The position numbers were made by a program, and so were the translations under genes. From Steinernema hermaphroditum (taxonomy: Eukaryota > Nematoda > Chromadorea > Rhabditida > Steinernematidae), in the NCBI GenBank assembly GCA_030435675.1, contig CM059622.1:2914001-2978000 (forward strand): a stretch of DNA of 64,000 bases, given 5' to 3'. Positions within the stretch are counted from its first letter, which is position 1, and the number at the start of each line of letters is the position of its first letter. The notes under the pieces were generated by a model. It did not search any database. It worked only from the letters and a program-made list of their open reading frames with translations, and was not told the DNA's origin. Positions 33,600 through 46,184 of the stretch are shown here, piece by piece.

Positions 33600-35472
33600 G
33601 TGATTTTCTTAGTGTGGGTCCTTTTGTCAAGCGCAGAAATGCCAACTGCCAGCCGGAACCGGCTTGCTAGCTCGCTCGCCCGGCCAGCTTAGTTCGGTTG
33701 GCTCCGCCCAACACCAAGCGTCCGTCCCTCATGCCCTTTGTCTCTCTGTTTTTTTGTCGGCCGACAGTTTGGCTCAGTTTGGTCAACCGAACCGGAGCCG
33801 GCTCCAATTATGCAATTTCACCGACCCGGCCTGGTCTGGTCGAGCGGTATTATAGAATTAATTATTTCCGTACAAGCATTAACTGACCATCACAATCCTC
33901 CTTTTGCATTTTCGACACATTGCTCTTCCAGATTTTGCGTAATCCGTCCCAAAAGGATAGTACGGTGTTCTACGGCGACATGCCATCACGCTAAAAATAT
34001 CGCATAGACACACGTTGAAGGCACTATGGAAGATTTGCTAAAACATGGACGGGGAAGTGGACCGAAAGTCAACACAGTATAGCACGGACTTTCCAACAAA
34101 TACAGAGAGATCCATATTTCGCTCATTTACAACAGTTGCTTTTCTAAGTGAGATCTAACGATGTTCAATGATTCACAAGAAACTAGTCTACAATATACAG
34201 CACACAGAAGTACCCAGTCGTTTAGCGTTATAGTTCGCCACAGAATATTAAACGAGGTATATACATTTGAAGCGTTCTTTTGAAACGTTTTCCCGCCGAC
34301 GGGCTTTTGGAGCGACGGCGAAAAGCCGCGCCACATTTGCGGCATTCAAACGATTTCGAAACAAAGGCAAGCAATGCTGTTACGTTACGAACGGCATTGC
34401 TGTGACACAGGCGACCGTTTGATCTCTTATTGCCTTTGTGCAAGAAGAGGCGTCCACGGTAGCGGGTGCAACAAAGAAACAGAGAGAAAACTGTGTTGTG
34501 AAAACCAGGAGGTTTTTTTAGCTTACACCGTGCAAGGCGTCATAAAAGGCACAAGGAAGAACAATATCGCATCGTAGCCGCTGTTTATCTTCATTCTTCG
34601 GCACAGAGCACCATATCCAAATGAAAAGTGGCGATCCCATTAGTTGGCCCAGGCATCGAAACGAAGAAGAGGCTTGATTCCGGTGGAGATGCTACAATGG
34701 ACCGGAGAGCCATCTTCGGTTCGGCTAGGGGCCCTGGTGCTATGTGAGCCGGAGAGATCATTGTGCCAAGAACAATCTCATGGATGCCAAGAACAATCTC
34801 ATGGAAGAACATGGATCGGAAGACTCCATGTGGCATGTCACCAGCGCATCTACCGGAATCCGCTTTTTCATTCGCAATCTAAGGAGGCCTCTGATCTATT
34901 TACTAGGATATTGTCTCCAGCCGAAGCTAGAGCAAGGTCCTAATAGTGGGATTTGTGCCACGGCGTAGTGCCTTCAATTCAAGAAGATAACTTTAAACTT
35001 GATAGTTTGGGAGAGTTCCATATCGAACAGCCGAGCATCCGCTTCCTTCTGTAAATCTTCTCTTCTTCTTTTCCCTCCGATCGCTATTGTATTCGTCGTA
35101 AACGTCTAAGATTTTGCTCTTGGATCACGTAGTGGATGAAAGGAGTGTTATCGATGACCGTCTCACTAACGTAATCTCCTAAAAGGTACCCAGTTCCTTA
35201 TCAGGAACACTCGAGTTTCTACGTTTAGTGCCCTTCTATCTTGGGCTTTTTTTCACTCACTAATCACCCGTATACTGACCATATGTGTGCATTATATCAC
35301 TAAACCAGATTACATCGAGTCAGATCTACTCTTATCGTTGCACGATAAATATAGACCCCTGATGAACAGCGTTTCGGGTGATCGAACCAACGATTCTTCT
35401 TCGCACCTCGGAATTGAATATCAGAAGCGCTGTGCTGAAACGGCACATGAAGCAACGAAGATGATGCTCAGC
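33600..35472. other. Gene-poor stretch with CCGG-rich block
   Basis: No accepted gene. At about 33638-33845 a block rich in AACCGGAGCCGGCTCC words begins with CAGAAATGCCAACT, similar to the start of a block at 48152. At 34762-34804 a 21-base unit (TGCCAAGAACAATCTCATGG) is duplicated in tandem. Confidence 0.5.
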
Positions 35473-36559
35473 TTACGCGTTCACGATGTGGGCTCCAAGC
35501 AGGCTGAAGAATCCCAACAGGTTCACGAGCTGATGATCCGGCTTGTATCTGTTGTTTGCGTATACGATAGCTGCCGCCGTGAACAGCATGTAGACGTTTT
35601 GGAAGGCGCTCTACAAGGATTTATACGTCTTAAACTTTTGCTTTGTCAAACCTGAGCAAAGAACCGAATGTCTCTAGAAAAGTCTCTATCCTTTGGGCCA
35701 AGTTTTTGACGCTAAATGAAGAAGAATTTTAACGCTATCATGGACCAACTGACCTTTCGTATGTAAACGATCCTTATCAACGTGGATAGGTCTACCACAC
35801 TTGTAGTTACGCAAGTCGCCATGCATGAATAATTCATGATAGTACCAACAATTGAATAGTTCCTTCTCATCGAAGGGTCGCATTTGACGAAAACGTACTC
35901 GTATACTGTAGGACTGTAGCCGATCATGTTACAAGGGAAGACTGAAATGGAGTGGATCTTTGTGGCCTGAAGGAGAGATCTACCGATGTAGATAGAGGCG
36001 AGCGCGAGGCATGAAACGCCGATGGCTGCTATGTAGCCGAAACAGAACGATTTTGTGAAGATCCTTCTGTAGTGAACGGGAAAGTAAACGGCGATGCATC
36101 GATTCACGGAAAGGAGTCCGTGAAGAAGGCATCCGCTGACTGCGCCTATGAAGGTGACGAAGTAGAGTATGTAGGCGACTGACGGGTCGACGTTCTGTGG
36201 CTGACTAGAAGTGAAGGTCAGAATATGGATTTCCATCTTGCTTTAGGCAGGGCTAAGCTTACATGATCGTGACGGGAGCCGTGTACAAAGCGTGATTGAC
36301 CTCGACGATCATCTCGGCCACAGTCCGACTGGCCCAGAGCCATCCAAAGGCGTTGTGGAAGATGCTGACCTTCTTGATGAAATAGAGGTTGACGGACCCG
36401 AGGACGATCGTGCAAAGAGCTAGCTGTAACCTTAGAAGTAGCACATAAACGAAGCATTCTGTCTCTTACAATGAACATAGAGACTCCAATGTAGATGTCC
36501 TCTTTGGTCGCTTCACCTCGACCCTGGATTTCGAAGCCGTAGTAAAGCGTCGAGTTCAT
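35473..36559 (-). CDS. Srx-type seven-helix chemoreceptor, copy 1
   Basis: Exons join in frame: MNSTLYYGFEIQGRGEATKE with helix 1; LQLALCTIVLGSVNLYFI with ASRTVAEMIVEVNH; a central exon with the landmark SVNRCIAVYFPVHYRRIF, characteristic of the Srx group; then RQKLGPKDRDFSRDIRFFAQ; then SAFQNVYMLFTAAAIVYANN ending GAHIVNA. The central landmark replaces the DRY motif of ordinary GPCRs. Seven helices can be counted. Such receptors sit in sensory cilia of amphid neurons. A second copy 2.4 kb away (37892-38979) is almost identical across the central exons but differs more in the last two. Confidence 0.85.
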
Positions 36560-37891
36560 TGCCTGAAAACTATACGAAACTCCAGTCAAGCGGCGGAATG
36601 AGAGTTTGATCATGTTTACGATCATAGAAGACAACCTTTAATAAACGATGAACTAGCTGATATTAAGTATTCCCAAATGGGAATAACATCTTGTCCAGTG
36701 ATCAGGATATTAAGTTTTATATTTCGGGTTTGGTGTAACATTGGGCTACATCTCATGTTTCGAGGTCATCAATCCGAAGCCCAGTTAGAACTCACACAGT
36801 TTGCTAAGCAAGGAAAGTGCGGGGAAGAGAAAAGCGGTATACGTGGTCAACTCAACAACAAGGTCATTCCGGTAAAGTTTACGAACTAGTCTACTAAGGT
36901 TAAGGTCGTACTTGTTTTGCCTAAAACTTAAATAACAAATCAGCTGCGTTGAACAGCTCAGAAGGATTACGCTGAGGAAACGGATGAACAGAATTGGATC
37001 ATAGACTTAGGCAAATTGTGACCGAAAAAAAACTACGAGAATTCATGAATAGTGTAGACCAATTTACGCTTGAAAACTCGAGAATAACTAAGCTGGCGAT
37101 GACACATTACGATAACGACGCATTCCCATCATACACATGCTTCAGGTATTCTCAGTAGTTTATAGTTTGAATAATTTGTTTTGATGCTTCCCATATTGTT
37201 ATCGGAAGAACTTTGTTGTCCATTGGAGTTGGTGCGGAAGAGATGAGCCGCTTCGAAGATGCTTACACTCTTGATATTCAACGTCCAATCGACTGATGAA
37301 CCGAAGAACTGGGCCTTCGTTTGAGTGTTTTCCAGTACCATCCGGAATGTTTAAACTCCATTTTCTGATTCTTTGGTTCTGATGGGATCTGGCTCCTAGA
37401 ACGCTTGCAACATGACAGGACCGTAGTTCAAACATCAAGTTTCGAAGTTTCCAAATTTAATCTCGTGCATTATGCCTATACTGGCAGGCAACGGCCAAGA
37501 AGGCATCCGCTGACTGCGTCCTAATGTTTGACCCTTTCATGTGAACATATTCCAAATAATAATAGTTTTCAATACTTATTTACGTCGAGGCAATCATGAA
37601 CACATAATTATATAACGTTTGAAATTAACGAACACTAGTTCAAACAAGCAAAGACCTTCCCTTCTTGAGACTGGATTCTCCAGCTGAACACATAATATTT
37701 CCAACGCTTTATGGATGAAACAATTCCCAAACACATATTCTATTGCTGCCTGCTATGCCATTTCGTGATGTACGAAGCACTGTTGTGTACCACGTTGCGG
37801 CCAAGTATCCTTTTCCGCACTTCAGCGTTAAAGAGCAAAAGAGCCATCCTGAAACGACGTACTACGCTGCCATGCTTGAGAAAGAAAAGTC
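36560..37891. other. Spacer between the two Srx genes
   Basis: About 1.3 kb. A weak minus-strand frame at 37129-37438 (KWSLNIPDG..SVDWTLNIKSVSIF) looks like a MATH/BTB-style scrap but cannot be confirmed. Nothing else recognised. Confidence 0.4.
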
Positions 37892-38979
37892 TTACGCGTT
37901 GACAATGTGTGTCCCGAGTAAACTGAAGAATCCCAAGAGGTTCGCGATCTTACGTTCCGGTTCGTATTTGTTGTTTGCGTATACAATGACCGCTGCAGTG
38001 AACAGCATGTAAACGTTTTGGAAGGCGCTCTATAAGGTGCGATAGAAAGGCACCTCAACTGGTTCTAACCTGGGCGAAGAAGCGAGTGTTTCTGGAAAGC
38101 AGTTTGTCTTCTGGACCAACTTTTCGGACCTAAAAGAAGCTTTTTATTCTAGTCTGTTTTTGATCTTGTGTACTTTTCGGATATAAACGATCCTAGACAA
38201 TGTAGATAGATCAATGAATCCTGTAGTCACGCAACCCAACATGCAAGTGTAGTTCATGATGGTGCCAACAATGGAATAGTTCCTTCCCATCGAAGGGTCA
38301 CATTTGACGAAAACGTATTCGTATACTGTAGGACTGTAGCCGATCATGTTACAAGGGAAGACTGAAATGGAGTGGATCTTTGTGGCCTGAAGGAGAGATC
38401 TACCGATGTAGATAGAGGCGAGCGCGAGGCATGAAACGCCGATGGCTGCTATGTAGCCGAAACAGAACGATTTTGTGAAGATCCTTCTGTAGTGAACGGG
38501 AAAGTAGACGGCGATGCATCGATTCACGGAAAGGAGTCCGTGAAGAAGGCATCCGCTGACTGCGCCTATGAAGGTGACGAAGTAGAGTATGTAGGCGACT
38601 GACGGGTCGACGTTCCGTGGCTGACTAGAAGTGAAGGTCAGAATATGGATTTCCATCTTGCTTTAGGCAGGGCTAAGCTTACATGATCGTGACGGGAGCC
38701 GTGTACAAAGCGTGATTGACCTCGACGATCATCTCGGCCACAGTCCGGCTGGCCCAGAGCCATCCGAAGGCGTTGTGGAAGATACTGACCTTCTTGATGA
38801 AATAGAGGTTGACGGACCCGAGGACGATCGTGCAAAGAGCTAGCTGTAACCTTAGAAGTAGCACATAAACAAAGCATTCTGTCTCTTACAATGAACATAG
38901 AGACTCCAATGTAGATGTCCTCTTTGGTCGCTTCACCCCGACCCTGGATTTCGAAGCCATAGGAAAGCGCCGAGTTCAT
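37892..38979 (-). CDS. Srx-type seven-helix chemoreceptor, copy 2
   Basis: Same exon plan as the gene at 35473: MNSALSYGFEIQGRGEATKE; helix exon; SVNRCIAVYFPVHYRRIF exon; VRKVGPEDKLLSRNTRFFAQ; SAFQNVYMLFTAAVIVYANN ending GTHIVNA. The reading frame is intact with short introns, including introns at identical places. Differences from copy 1 are only scattered single bases in the first three exons, while the C-terminal two exons differ at many positions. That suggests recent duplication or gene conversion over the 5' half. Confidence 0.85.
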
Positions 38980-41900
38980 AGCCTTCTGAAAACGATCACA
39001 TTCCTTTAGGCCAGCAATCTAACAGAAGAACACAACTAAAGAACTAAACGAACTCGATGTTATGTTATTCTCACTTCAATTCGGTGATTAGAGGCCGCCA
39101 TTAATAAAACAAATAAATGTTACGGTCATTAAACGACTCAATTCCCTCTTTGGGAGAACCTTTATAAATGGTGGAAGATGAAAGATTAGTAATCCCCAAG
39201 TGGTTTTGGTCACAGATCGCGCAAACTATCATTATCCATGGAAAACAGTTTTTATAGCAGAAATTACTAGAACTCAACTCCCAAATGGTTATACAACGTA
39301 GACTGTGTTTTCACAGAGTGAATGCGATGATCTTGTTCAACAGTAAATACGTTGTACAAAGAACGTGCTGATATGGTCAACTCAAGAATCGTAGTACCGC
39401 CGATGACACTGATTGGAGTTCAGAGACTACAGGTGTTCTCCGTGACGCTAAACAATAAATCCATAGTTTTTTACTGCGTCCAACGGGAGCCGTGTGAACC
39501 AAATCGAAAACCAACTCATTTCCCTTCTACATGGATAGAACTCTAGATAGATGTTTTTAAAGGGCTCATACATCACTATGAAGCATTGTCCAAAGTGCAG
39601 AAAAACATGTGAAAGATTCAAACGTTTTTGGGTTTTGGGTAACGATGTCACGTTCTTTGTCATCTGTGTTGTTCTGAGTAAGCGGCTTAGTCATCAGAAA
39701 AAATAGGTCACCGATACCGTAGGTCCATGACTATAGCTAACTTCGCCAATGAGGGAAAATAGGTGTGGGTGGTCGAAATGGCTAGCACCTTTTCTGCCGT
39801 TTTTGGGGTAATTGCTCGACTCCTGTTCCGGACCATTTTTTCTTCTCGCTTCTCCAGCATGAATGCGCGAAACACTGAAGGTAACAATGAGATCACAACG
39901 GAAAGGATCGTCCAAGATTTTCTTAGTTATGCAGCCAATGAAACACCAAATATTATTGATCTCGGATGGATGACTGGCTTGATTATAAAATACACTATCC
40001 AGTACGATTAAATTAAATTTAACCATATGCATTCTAGTTGACATCAACATATCACTAACAACTCAACAATGTGGAAGTAAATGAAAACAACATTCAAATG
40101 GTGGATTGTAGTGAAAGGCAGTTTCACATGAAACTCACGCGCGTAGGAACGAAAAACTTAACAGACTGGAATATGAAGTTCGTCCCAACAACAATTGTGT
40201 TTGTGGGTCCCACGAACATCATGAAATGCCAGAAAGTCCTCCGACCTGTTTGTTGTGAGATCGTAGACATAAGAAAGAGACCTATAAGGTTCCGCCTCTC
40301 CGGCCTGACGCATCAAATGGCAATATGACCTGTGTTCTGTGATCAGGGTAGGTTAACAGCAAATATGACCCCATAGAAAACAGACGATCCATGAAGTCTA
40401 CAGCATTACAACACCGCGGGATTCCCAAATCATTCACTGAAACATATCTCTATTTCAAGCATTCATCTACTTTATGGTCATCAAGACCTCTAATATCTGG
40501 GGACTTCAGATAGATTGCGGAAATCACTTTGAGAAATTCCGAAATTCACCGATTTTGGTCCAAAAGTGCCGTTTTCTTAACCCCCTAAGAATCAACTTCA
40601 CCGTACTATACGACAGCAATATTATACAATTGTGCCCAGGTTGAACTGAGTTTGAAAATAGCGAAATCGTGTAGTGACAAGTTAACAAGCTTTGCACTCT
40701 AACATACTAAAGACTAGTGTGATTTCTATTTAGAAATCTACTAGTTTGATTTATACTACGGTTGCCCCTTGCAATCGAATGAGTGCAAATAACTAAATTT
40801 ATTTCTGAAGCTAATAGATTTATATTAGCATCGCCCAAACAACAATGGCTGAACAGAAAAGAAAACAGGGAAAAGAAAATGGAACCGAAATCTAGAGGAT
40901 AAACAGATGGCTACAATCGGATCCTGCACTTCATTGTCATGACTACGTTGTCGCCTCAATCATGGTATTTTTCTGAGTCATGATGATTGTAGACGACTCT
41001 AAAGACGAAACTGCCAAGTAAAAACAAAAGTAGTCCACGTGTTGTATTTGAAATTGTAGACATCACACATATGATACGATTCCTTAAAAGTCTTCCAATT
41101 TTGAACTTCACAGAGTCTTCACTTCCTTGTCTTCAATTTTCTGGAAACCTTCATATGATAACTGCAGCTCAGCAAGACAGACTATGATGAAAGATGATCA
41201 ACCTGAGCTATGTACTTGACTAAATTTTGCAGACATAATATGTATCAACTGTGTGTGTGTTTTTTTTTTCTTACACAAATAACAATAAATCGCTTGCAAG
41301 AGCCATCTTCTGAGGACATCGTTGCCTTAATTCAGTTTGTGTGAGCCACAATGGTCCCATACAACTACAAAGTCAAACTGAGCATCTTTTGCTTCAGATT
41401 GCAAGCATTGAGAAGCACACTTTATCGATGCTAAGCATGCCGAGGGGTCCAAGTCAGAGTTCCTAGTTCGAGCACCACAGCGAAAAAAAGGTCGGATTTC
41501 GTCACGATTGTTAGAATTTTTTTAAATATTTGGCTCACATTGGAAAGTTCAAGGCACCACCGTTACGGTGATGTCGGATCCGGTCACGGACACCCTTAAT
41601 TCTTATACTCTATTTGTACTACGAATCTAGCGAATCCGAGCCCGAGTCCTGGAGTTTAATCTCTTGGACTGATTGTCATGCAAGACACAGTATTATCATG
41701 CAAAGAGAGCGTTATTACACTCGTGGATTTATCACCTAAAAATGTGGATCATCCATTTGTTTTAAATTTGTCACATGACATTGATAAGTCTCAGAGAACA
41801 TGTCATGAGTTTCATTTGGCGATGATTGCCACAGCTAAGCGTCATATTTGACGTATAACAATGACAAGTGCGATGGAAAACAAATGAGGACAATAGGACG

Positions 41901-42447
41901 CATTTCGTCTGCTTCAATTACCACATACATATGTTGTTCTGTCTCAGAAACAGAACAAACATGAAGAAAAGAGGGGTAACGGTGACATAGAAGATGTCCT
42001 AACATCTCTTGAAAATGCACTTTTTGGCTCTAAAATTAAACAGATGCTTAAGTGTGGCTTTTTTGGATTATCTGTGTTGAGTGCAGACCCAGACATGTTC
42101 TTTGGTAGACAGTCTAAGTCGCCCTAACTTCATACCCTTAAGGCAAGACATAACAAACAACGAATACACATCTTTTAGTTATCACAGACACCTAGACAAA
42201 AACATTCCCGCAGGGAAGAAATCAAAATCCCAGCGACGTATGTACCTTGTCCCCAATGACAACTCTACCGTATGCCATTTGGTGTTGCGAGGTGCTCCCT
42301 TGTGTAAGGGTTAGAGGCTAAGAAGCCCAGTGCGGGAAATCGCCTCGCTTCCAAAAACATCGCGATCAGATGTTCTTCGCAGCCGACCGGCCCGCCGATC
42401 AGATAAGCCAGTCATCACTTCCGGTACTGTAATGTTTCACGTTTAGA
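38980..42447. other. Long gene-poor stretch
   Basis: About 3.5 kb without a convincing gene. A hydrophobic minus-strand frame near 40120-40290 (HFMMFVGPTNTIVVGTNFIF) could be one exon of a lost chemoreceptor, and 39694-40050 is open on both strands, but neither extends into a model. The rest is AT-rich. Confidence 0.45.
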
Positions 42448-42593
42448 TCCCTCCGCATCGCCAACGTCATCCCGGCTCTCGACAACGCACTCGAAGAGAT
42501 CACCTTCAGCAAGGAGAACAACGACGACGAGAAGAATTCGGACTTCGACGAGGAATCCGACGCCCCCGAGCCGACCATCGGATCGTCTCAATA
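42448..42593 (+). CDS. Terminal exon of an unidentified acidic protein
   Basis: After a good acceptor (TTTCACGTTTAG) the frame SLRIANVIPALDNALEEITF continues through an acidic tail (NNDDEKNSDFDEESDAPE) to TIGSSQ and a stop that overlaps a CAATAAAAG polyadenylation signal. GC content rises sharply as in other coding exons here. The preceding exon was not recognised in the 200 bases upstream. Product unknown. Confidence 0.5.
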
Positions 42594-43720
42594 AAAGCCC
42601 CCCCCCCTGTGTTGTATCTTGGCCCGTCCCCCGGTACGTCAACTGGGTGTGATTGTCTGCTTCGTGCAGAATAAAAGTTTTGTGTTTGAGTTTTGTGTCC
42701 TTATTTGAGTCTTGCATCTAGAGCTGAGTTTGAGAGATTAGTTTGGGATTGACTTGAGGAGGATTAAGTAAGAGTTCGTCGTTCGTGATCCGCGGAGGAG
42801 GTTTGCCCGCGAGGTGTGCCTGGGGCACGTGAAGAGAGGATTTCGAAAAGAGAGAGAGAAAAGAAAAGAGTTCAGAGGAGTTGAGAACAGAAGAGAGAAA
42901 GAAGAGATTCCAGTGGAAAGATAGACGAAAGGGGAGAGGCACGACCTTCCTTTATTCTTGTAAACAGGGAATAATGATGGTGTGATCGAAACATGAAATC
43001 GACGAAACCGTACCCAGAAAACGGGACATGGAGCGCAAAAGCAAGAAAGAAAATAATGGGTAAGTATGTGCCGGAGTTGGAAGAATGGAAATCGAATTCG
43101 AAGCCGCATCCGATGTTAAAAACCGAATAAAATATTAAAATTTCAAAAAAAAATCCGTAAAGGGAACTTGTGCTTCACTGTTATTATGCTTTAAACACTG
43201 ATCTGGCAGAACATAAGCAGCGAGTTTATACTCTTGAATCAAGGGCATACATTTTGAAAGGTGTCATATGGAAAACAACGAGATTCGCGGCCAGAGCCGA
43301 ACGGAGACAAGGCCCGGTAACATACACCGGGAAAAATGCCAGCCAAGTGAGCCGGATCCGGCTTCAGATCGCAAAATTTCACCGAGTCCGTATCTGAGAG
43401 TTGGATGCGATTTTCGACCTTCACAATTTGTCTTCACTAAGATGTCACTAGCGTTCCCGGATCTTAGGCTGACTGCGGCGTCGTCTGCTAATGTGGTATC
43501 GGCTAAGCTCTAGTGTTTAATCCAGTATTCCATGGTCTATATTTTGTCCCCAGCAACATTTCTTCGTAAGGCTGCGCCATTTGAAGCCTATGAAAAATTC
43601 ATAATTCTCAAAATGGTTCTGACGCACCTGTTCTCTTGCTTTCATATCACGCGGTCTTTTCCTGGCCTTGACCACCAACTACACATCATTCTTGCCTCGT
43701 GTTCAGCTGATCTAACCACA
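42594..43720. other. Intergenic with purine-rich tract
   Basis: A strongly GA-rich stretch at 42820-42940 gives spurious open frames on the other strand. No gene accepted. Confidence 0.45.
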
Positions 43721-44664
43721 ATGGATACCCAAATCTCAGTTGGATACATTCAAATCTGCGCGTCTCTCATCTGCACATCCATTTATATCAGAGTCATTTA
43801 TGTAAGTCACTCATCCGCTCATCATCGTTACCTTATTTTTTAGATATTCGCCGCAATCCAGAGTATCATCGACAAGAAAGCTACCGTCTAATGATCCAAA
43901 TCGGGCTCGTCCACTCGCTCTACGGAGTCACCATCTTATCTTCTGGAATTAAAGACGTCTTGAAATACGATCATTTCCAAGCAGCAGCCATACTGGCCTC
44001 TCTACATCCGGCCATAGCCCGGATCGTCAGCCAGCTGAATCTCCTTCTAGCCTTGACCAGAGTGAGGACCTTTTGCAAACTACAGTATCCTAAAAAGGTC
44101 CACACGGTTGCGGTGGCGGTCATTTGGCTGAGCAACATTCTTCTCGCCGCTCCACTAGTTGTACCGTGCTGTTCGGCCAGGACTGACGAAGGCTACTATC
44201 ACAAAAAAGACTTCTCCCGCCCCTTCCTGGCTATATCCTTTCAAATCGCGGGCTACATCTACCAAGCTACCTTATGTGCTACCTTAATACTCTATGTTGC
44301 CATGGGAATGTATCTGATCTACCTGAAAAGAAGCTTCGGACACGTCTCTACAACCCGTGGTGAACTGCGAATACTGCTACCAGCGTTCACTCGCTTCTTC
44401 TTCGATATGCTTCTGACCATAATGTTGAACTACTCTCCACTCATACAGACTCCAGTGGTTAGACTATGTCATGGACTGACATATATGATCAGCGAAATCC
44501 TACTTTCGCCGGTCTTGTACCTCGTTCTGATAAGGTAAGTTAGCTCAGGGACCTTGGTGGATTGATCCATATTTAGACCTCTGAGGGAAGAGTTCCTGTT
44601 AAGAAAGAGACAACGCGCTTTTGTGCAGAGAGTGGATGACGTGCACACATCACATACGCCTTGA
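43721..44664 (+). CDS. Nematode seven-helix chemoreceptor, possible frameshift
   Basis: The first exon is MDTQISVGYIQICASLICTS. After a 42-nt intron the frame IRRNPEYHRQESYRLMIQIG gives the first intracellular loop and helix 2. Further helices are LNLLLALTRVRTFCKLQYPK (the loop following helix 3), TVAVAVIWLSNILLAAPLVV, ISFQIAGYIYQATLCATLIL, LLPAFTRFFFDMLLTIML and MISEILLSPVLYLVLIR. The last exon PLREEFLLRKRQRAF ends HTSHTP. The first exon ends in phase 0 at 43801, but the second needs phase 1 at 43844, so one or two bases seem wrong there or another first exon is used. It is in the Srx/Srt-like chemoreceptor group, subgroup unclear. Confidence 0.65.
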
Positions 44665-45018
44665 GATGAAGATGCTGTTGAATGAAACAAGTGGCTGAGC
44701 TATCATAATCACCGTCTTTCAATGACAGGCAATGTTCCCTTTTCTTTTGGACTGTCTCCTAGATCATACGAGAGATGGTACGTTTAATTAACAAAAGGTC
44801 CAATGTGAACAATGACAAATAAAAAAATTTAAATTATAAAAACTGAATTATGCCAATCTTCTGGGCCAGCAGTTAACACGTAAATTGTCTGAGCAGTTAA
44901 AAGCCGATCACAAAACAGTATCCTGTCACGTAAGGTTTTTGAGCCAGAGATACGACACGAGCCGGAGTCACCGAGCCGGTAGTATATGAAGTAGTGACAA
45001 AGAATACAAATTCATTTC
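44665..45018. other. Intergenic, nothing recognised
   Basis: Contains one short GAGCCGG-type word run near 44950-44985, as in the blocks at 33638 and 48152. Confidence 0.4.
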
Positions 45019-45739
45019 AGCATGCCCTTATGAAAGGTCTCGTACCACTCGTTGAAAAGGTACTTGACACAGGTGAGCCTGACATGAACGATGAAAGTCC
45101 GATCAATCCCAACATGACCCGTGCACTGATTCCTATAAGCCAAAAAATCAAGCCCTTGCTTCGGGAGTACCGCAATAATTGGTGAAAAAAATTTCTTTTT
45201 TAGCATTAATTTGAACGTTTTGCTTTAGGGAAGAGTTTGGAGTCAATTTCTTTCCGACGGCCTCAGATAATGGTTGTACTTTGCTTGACAAAGCTGAGAA
45301 ATGGTTTAAAGGGCATGCAACCGAGCGAGCTTATCGACAGACGGCAGTCGGAGAAAAAAATGGGATTCGCTATGCCATTCATCGCTATGCGAACGACACC
45401 GATCAAAGCTGGCACCAGAAAATGTACAGCGAGAACTACGAAAATATATACAATACGATGTAAGTTGGTATCATCGATTGACTTAGAAGAATTCTTTACA
45501 GAGGACGAATACAATCAGCCGGAGAAGTTATACGTCTCCTCAAAGTGATTTTAAGAATTCACAGATTTCCTTTCGTGTCTGTGGCGATCTTCGAGCCATT
45601 CGAGGACAAACAATGCACATTCAGCGTGGGTCTCCGTCAGTTCCAAAAGACCGTTCTCCTGCCCCAATCGGATTGGATTCCTTTCGACCCCATTCAAGTT
45701 CCACTCCACTACACTGCTGTCGTGACCATTGGATTTTGA
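45019..45739 (+). CDS. Orphan protein, three exons
   Basis: Exons join cleanly: from a TTTCAG acceptor, HALMKGLVPLVEKVL to YRNNW; then EEFGVNFFPTASDNGCTLLD to YENIYNTI; then GRIQSAGEVIRLLKVILRIH to the end (PIQVPLHYTAVVTIGF). A first exon may lie upstream; MKGLVPL at 45030 is an alternative start. The product is a mixed alpha/beta protein of about 190 residues with only two cysteines. No family recognised. Confidence 0.6.
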
Positions 45740-46184
45740 TCGCCTGAGAATAATTGTTGCTTGAGTGATCATGCTATAAAATAAACTACGCACTGAGCAA
45801 TATTTTACTCCTAACTGAATTTAATATTTAGAGCAAATCCGATTTAATGTGAGCAAATACACAAATCCGATGATCGCGTTACCTCTGAAAGGGTTAAAAA
45901 GACTATTGTGGCGGCCCTAAAGTGGGAAGCTGCTACTTAATGCCATATGAGTTTGAAGTCTTCGCCGCCATCGGATTTTGAAGATCACAGGGAAAGTTTA
46001 ATGGAAGTCGCGGTTCCTCTCGAATAAATGATTGTGAGCACAGTGTGTCACCGTTTTTACCCTCACTCGACAGCCGACATTTGAACACATCGGCCCTCTT
46101 GGACTGTGATTTATGACTTGTTCTTGCGAACACTCGAGAAAAGTTCCGCGAACAGTCAGCATTGCTACATCTCTCGCTCGCCTC
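45740..46184. other. Intergenic, nothing recognised
   Basis: Spacer between two same-strand orphan genes; no feature seen. Confidence 0.4.

Noticed and set aside
42738..43109. Minus-strand frame of 120 codons
   Set aside because: Produced by a GA-rich tract; composition is Ser/Phe/Leu simple sequence without splice structure.
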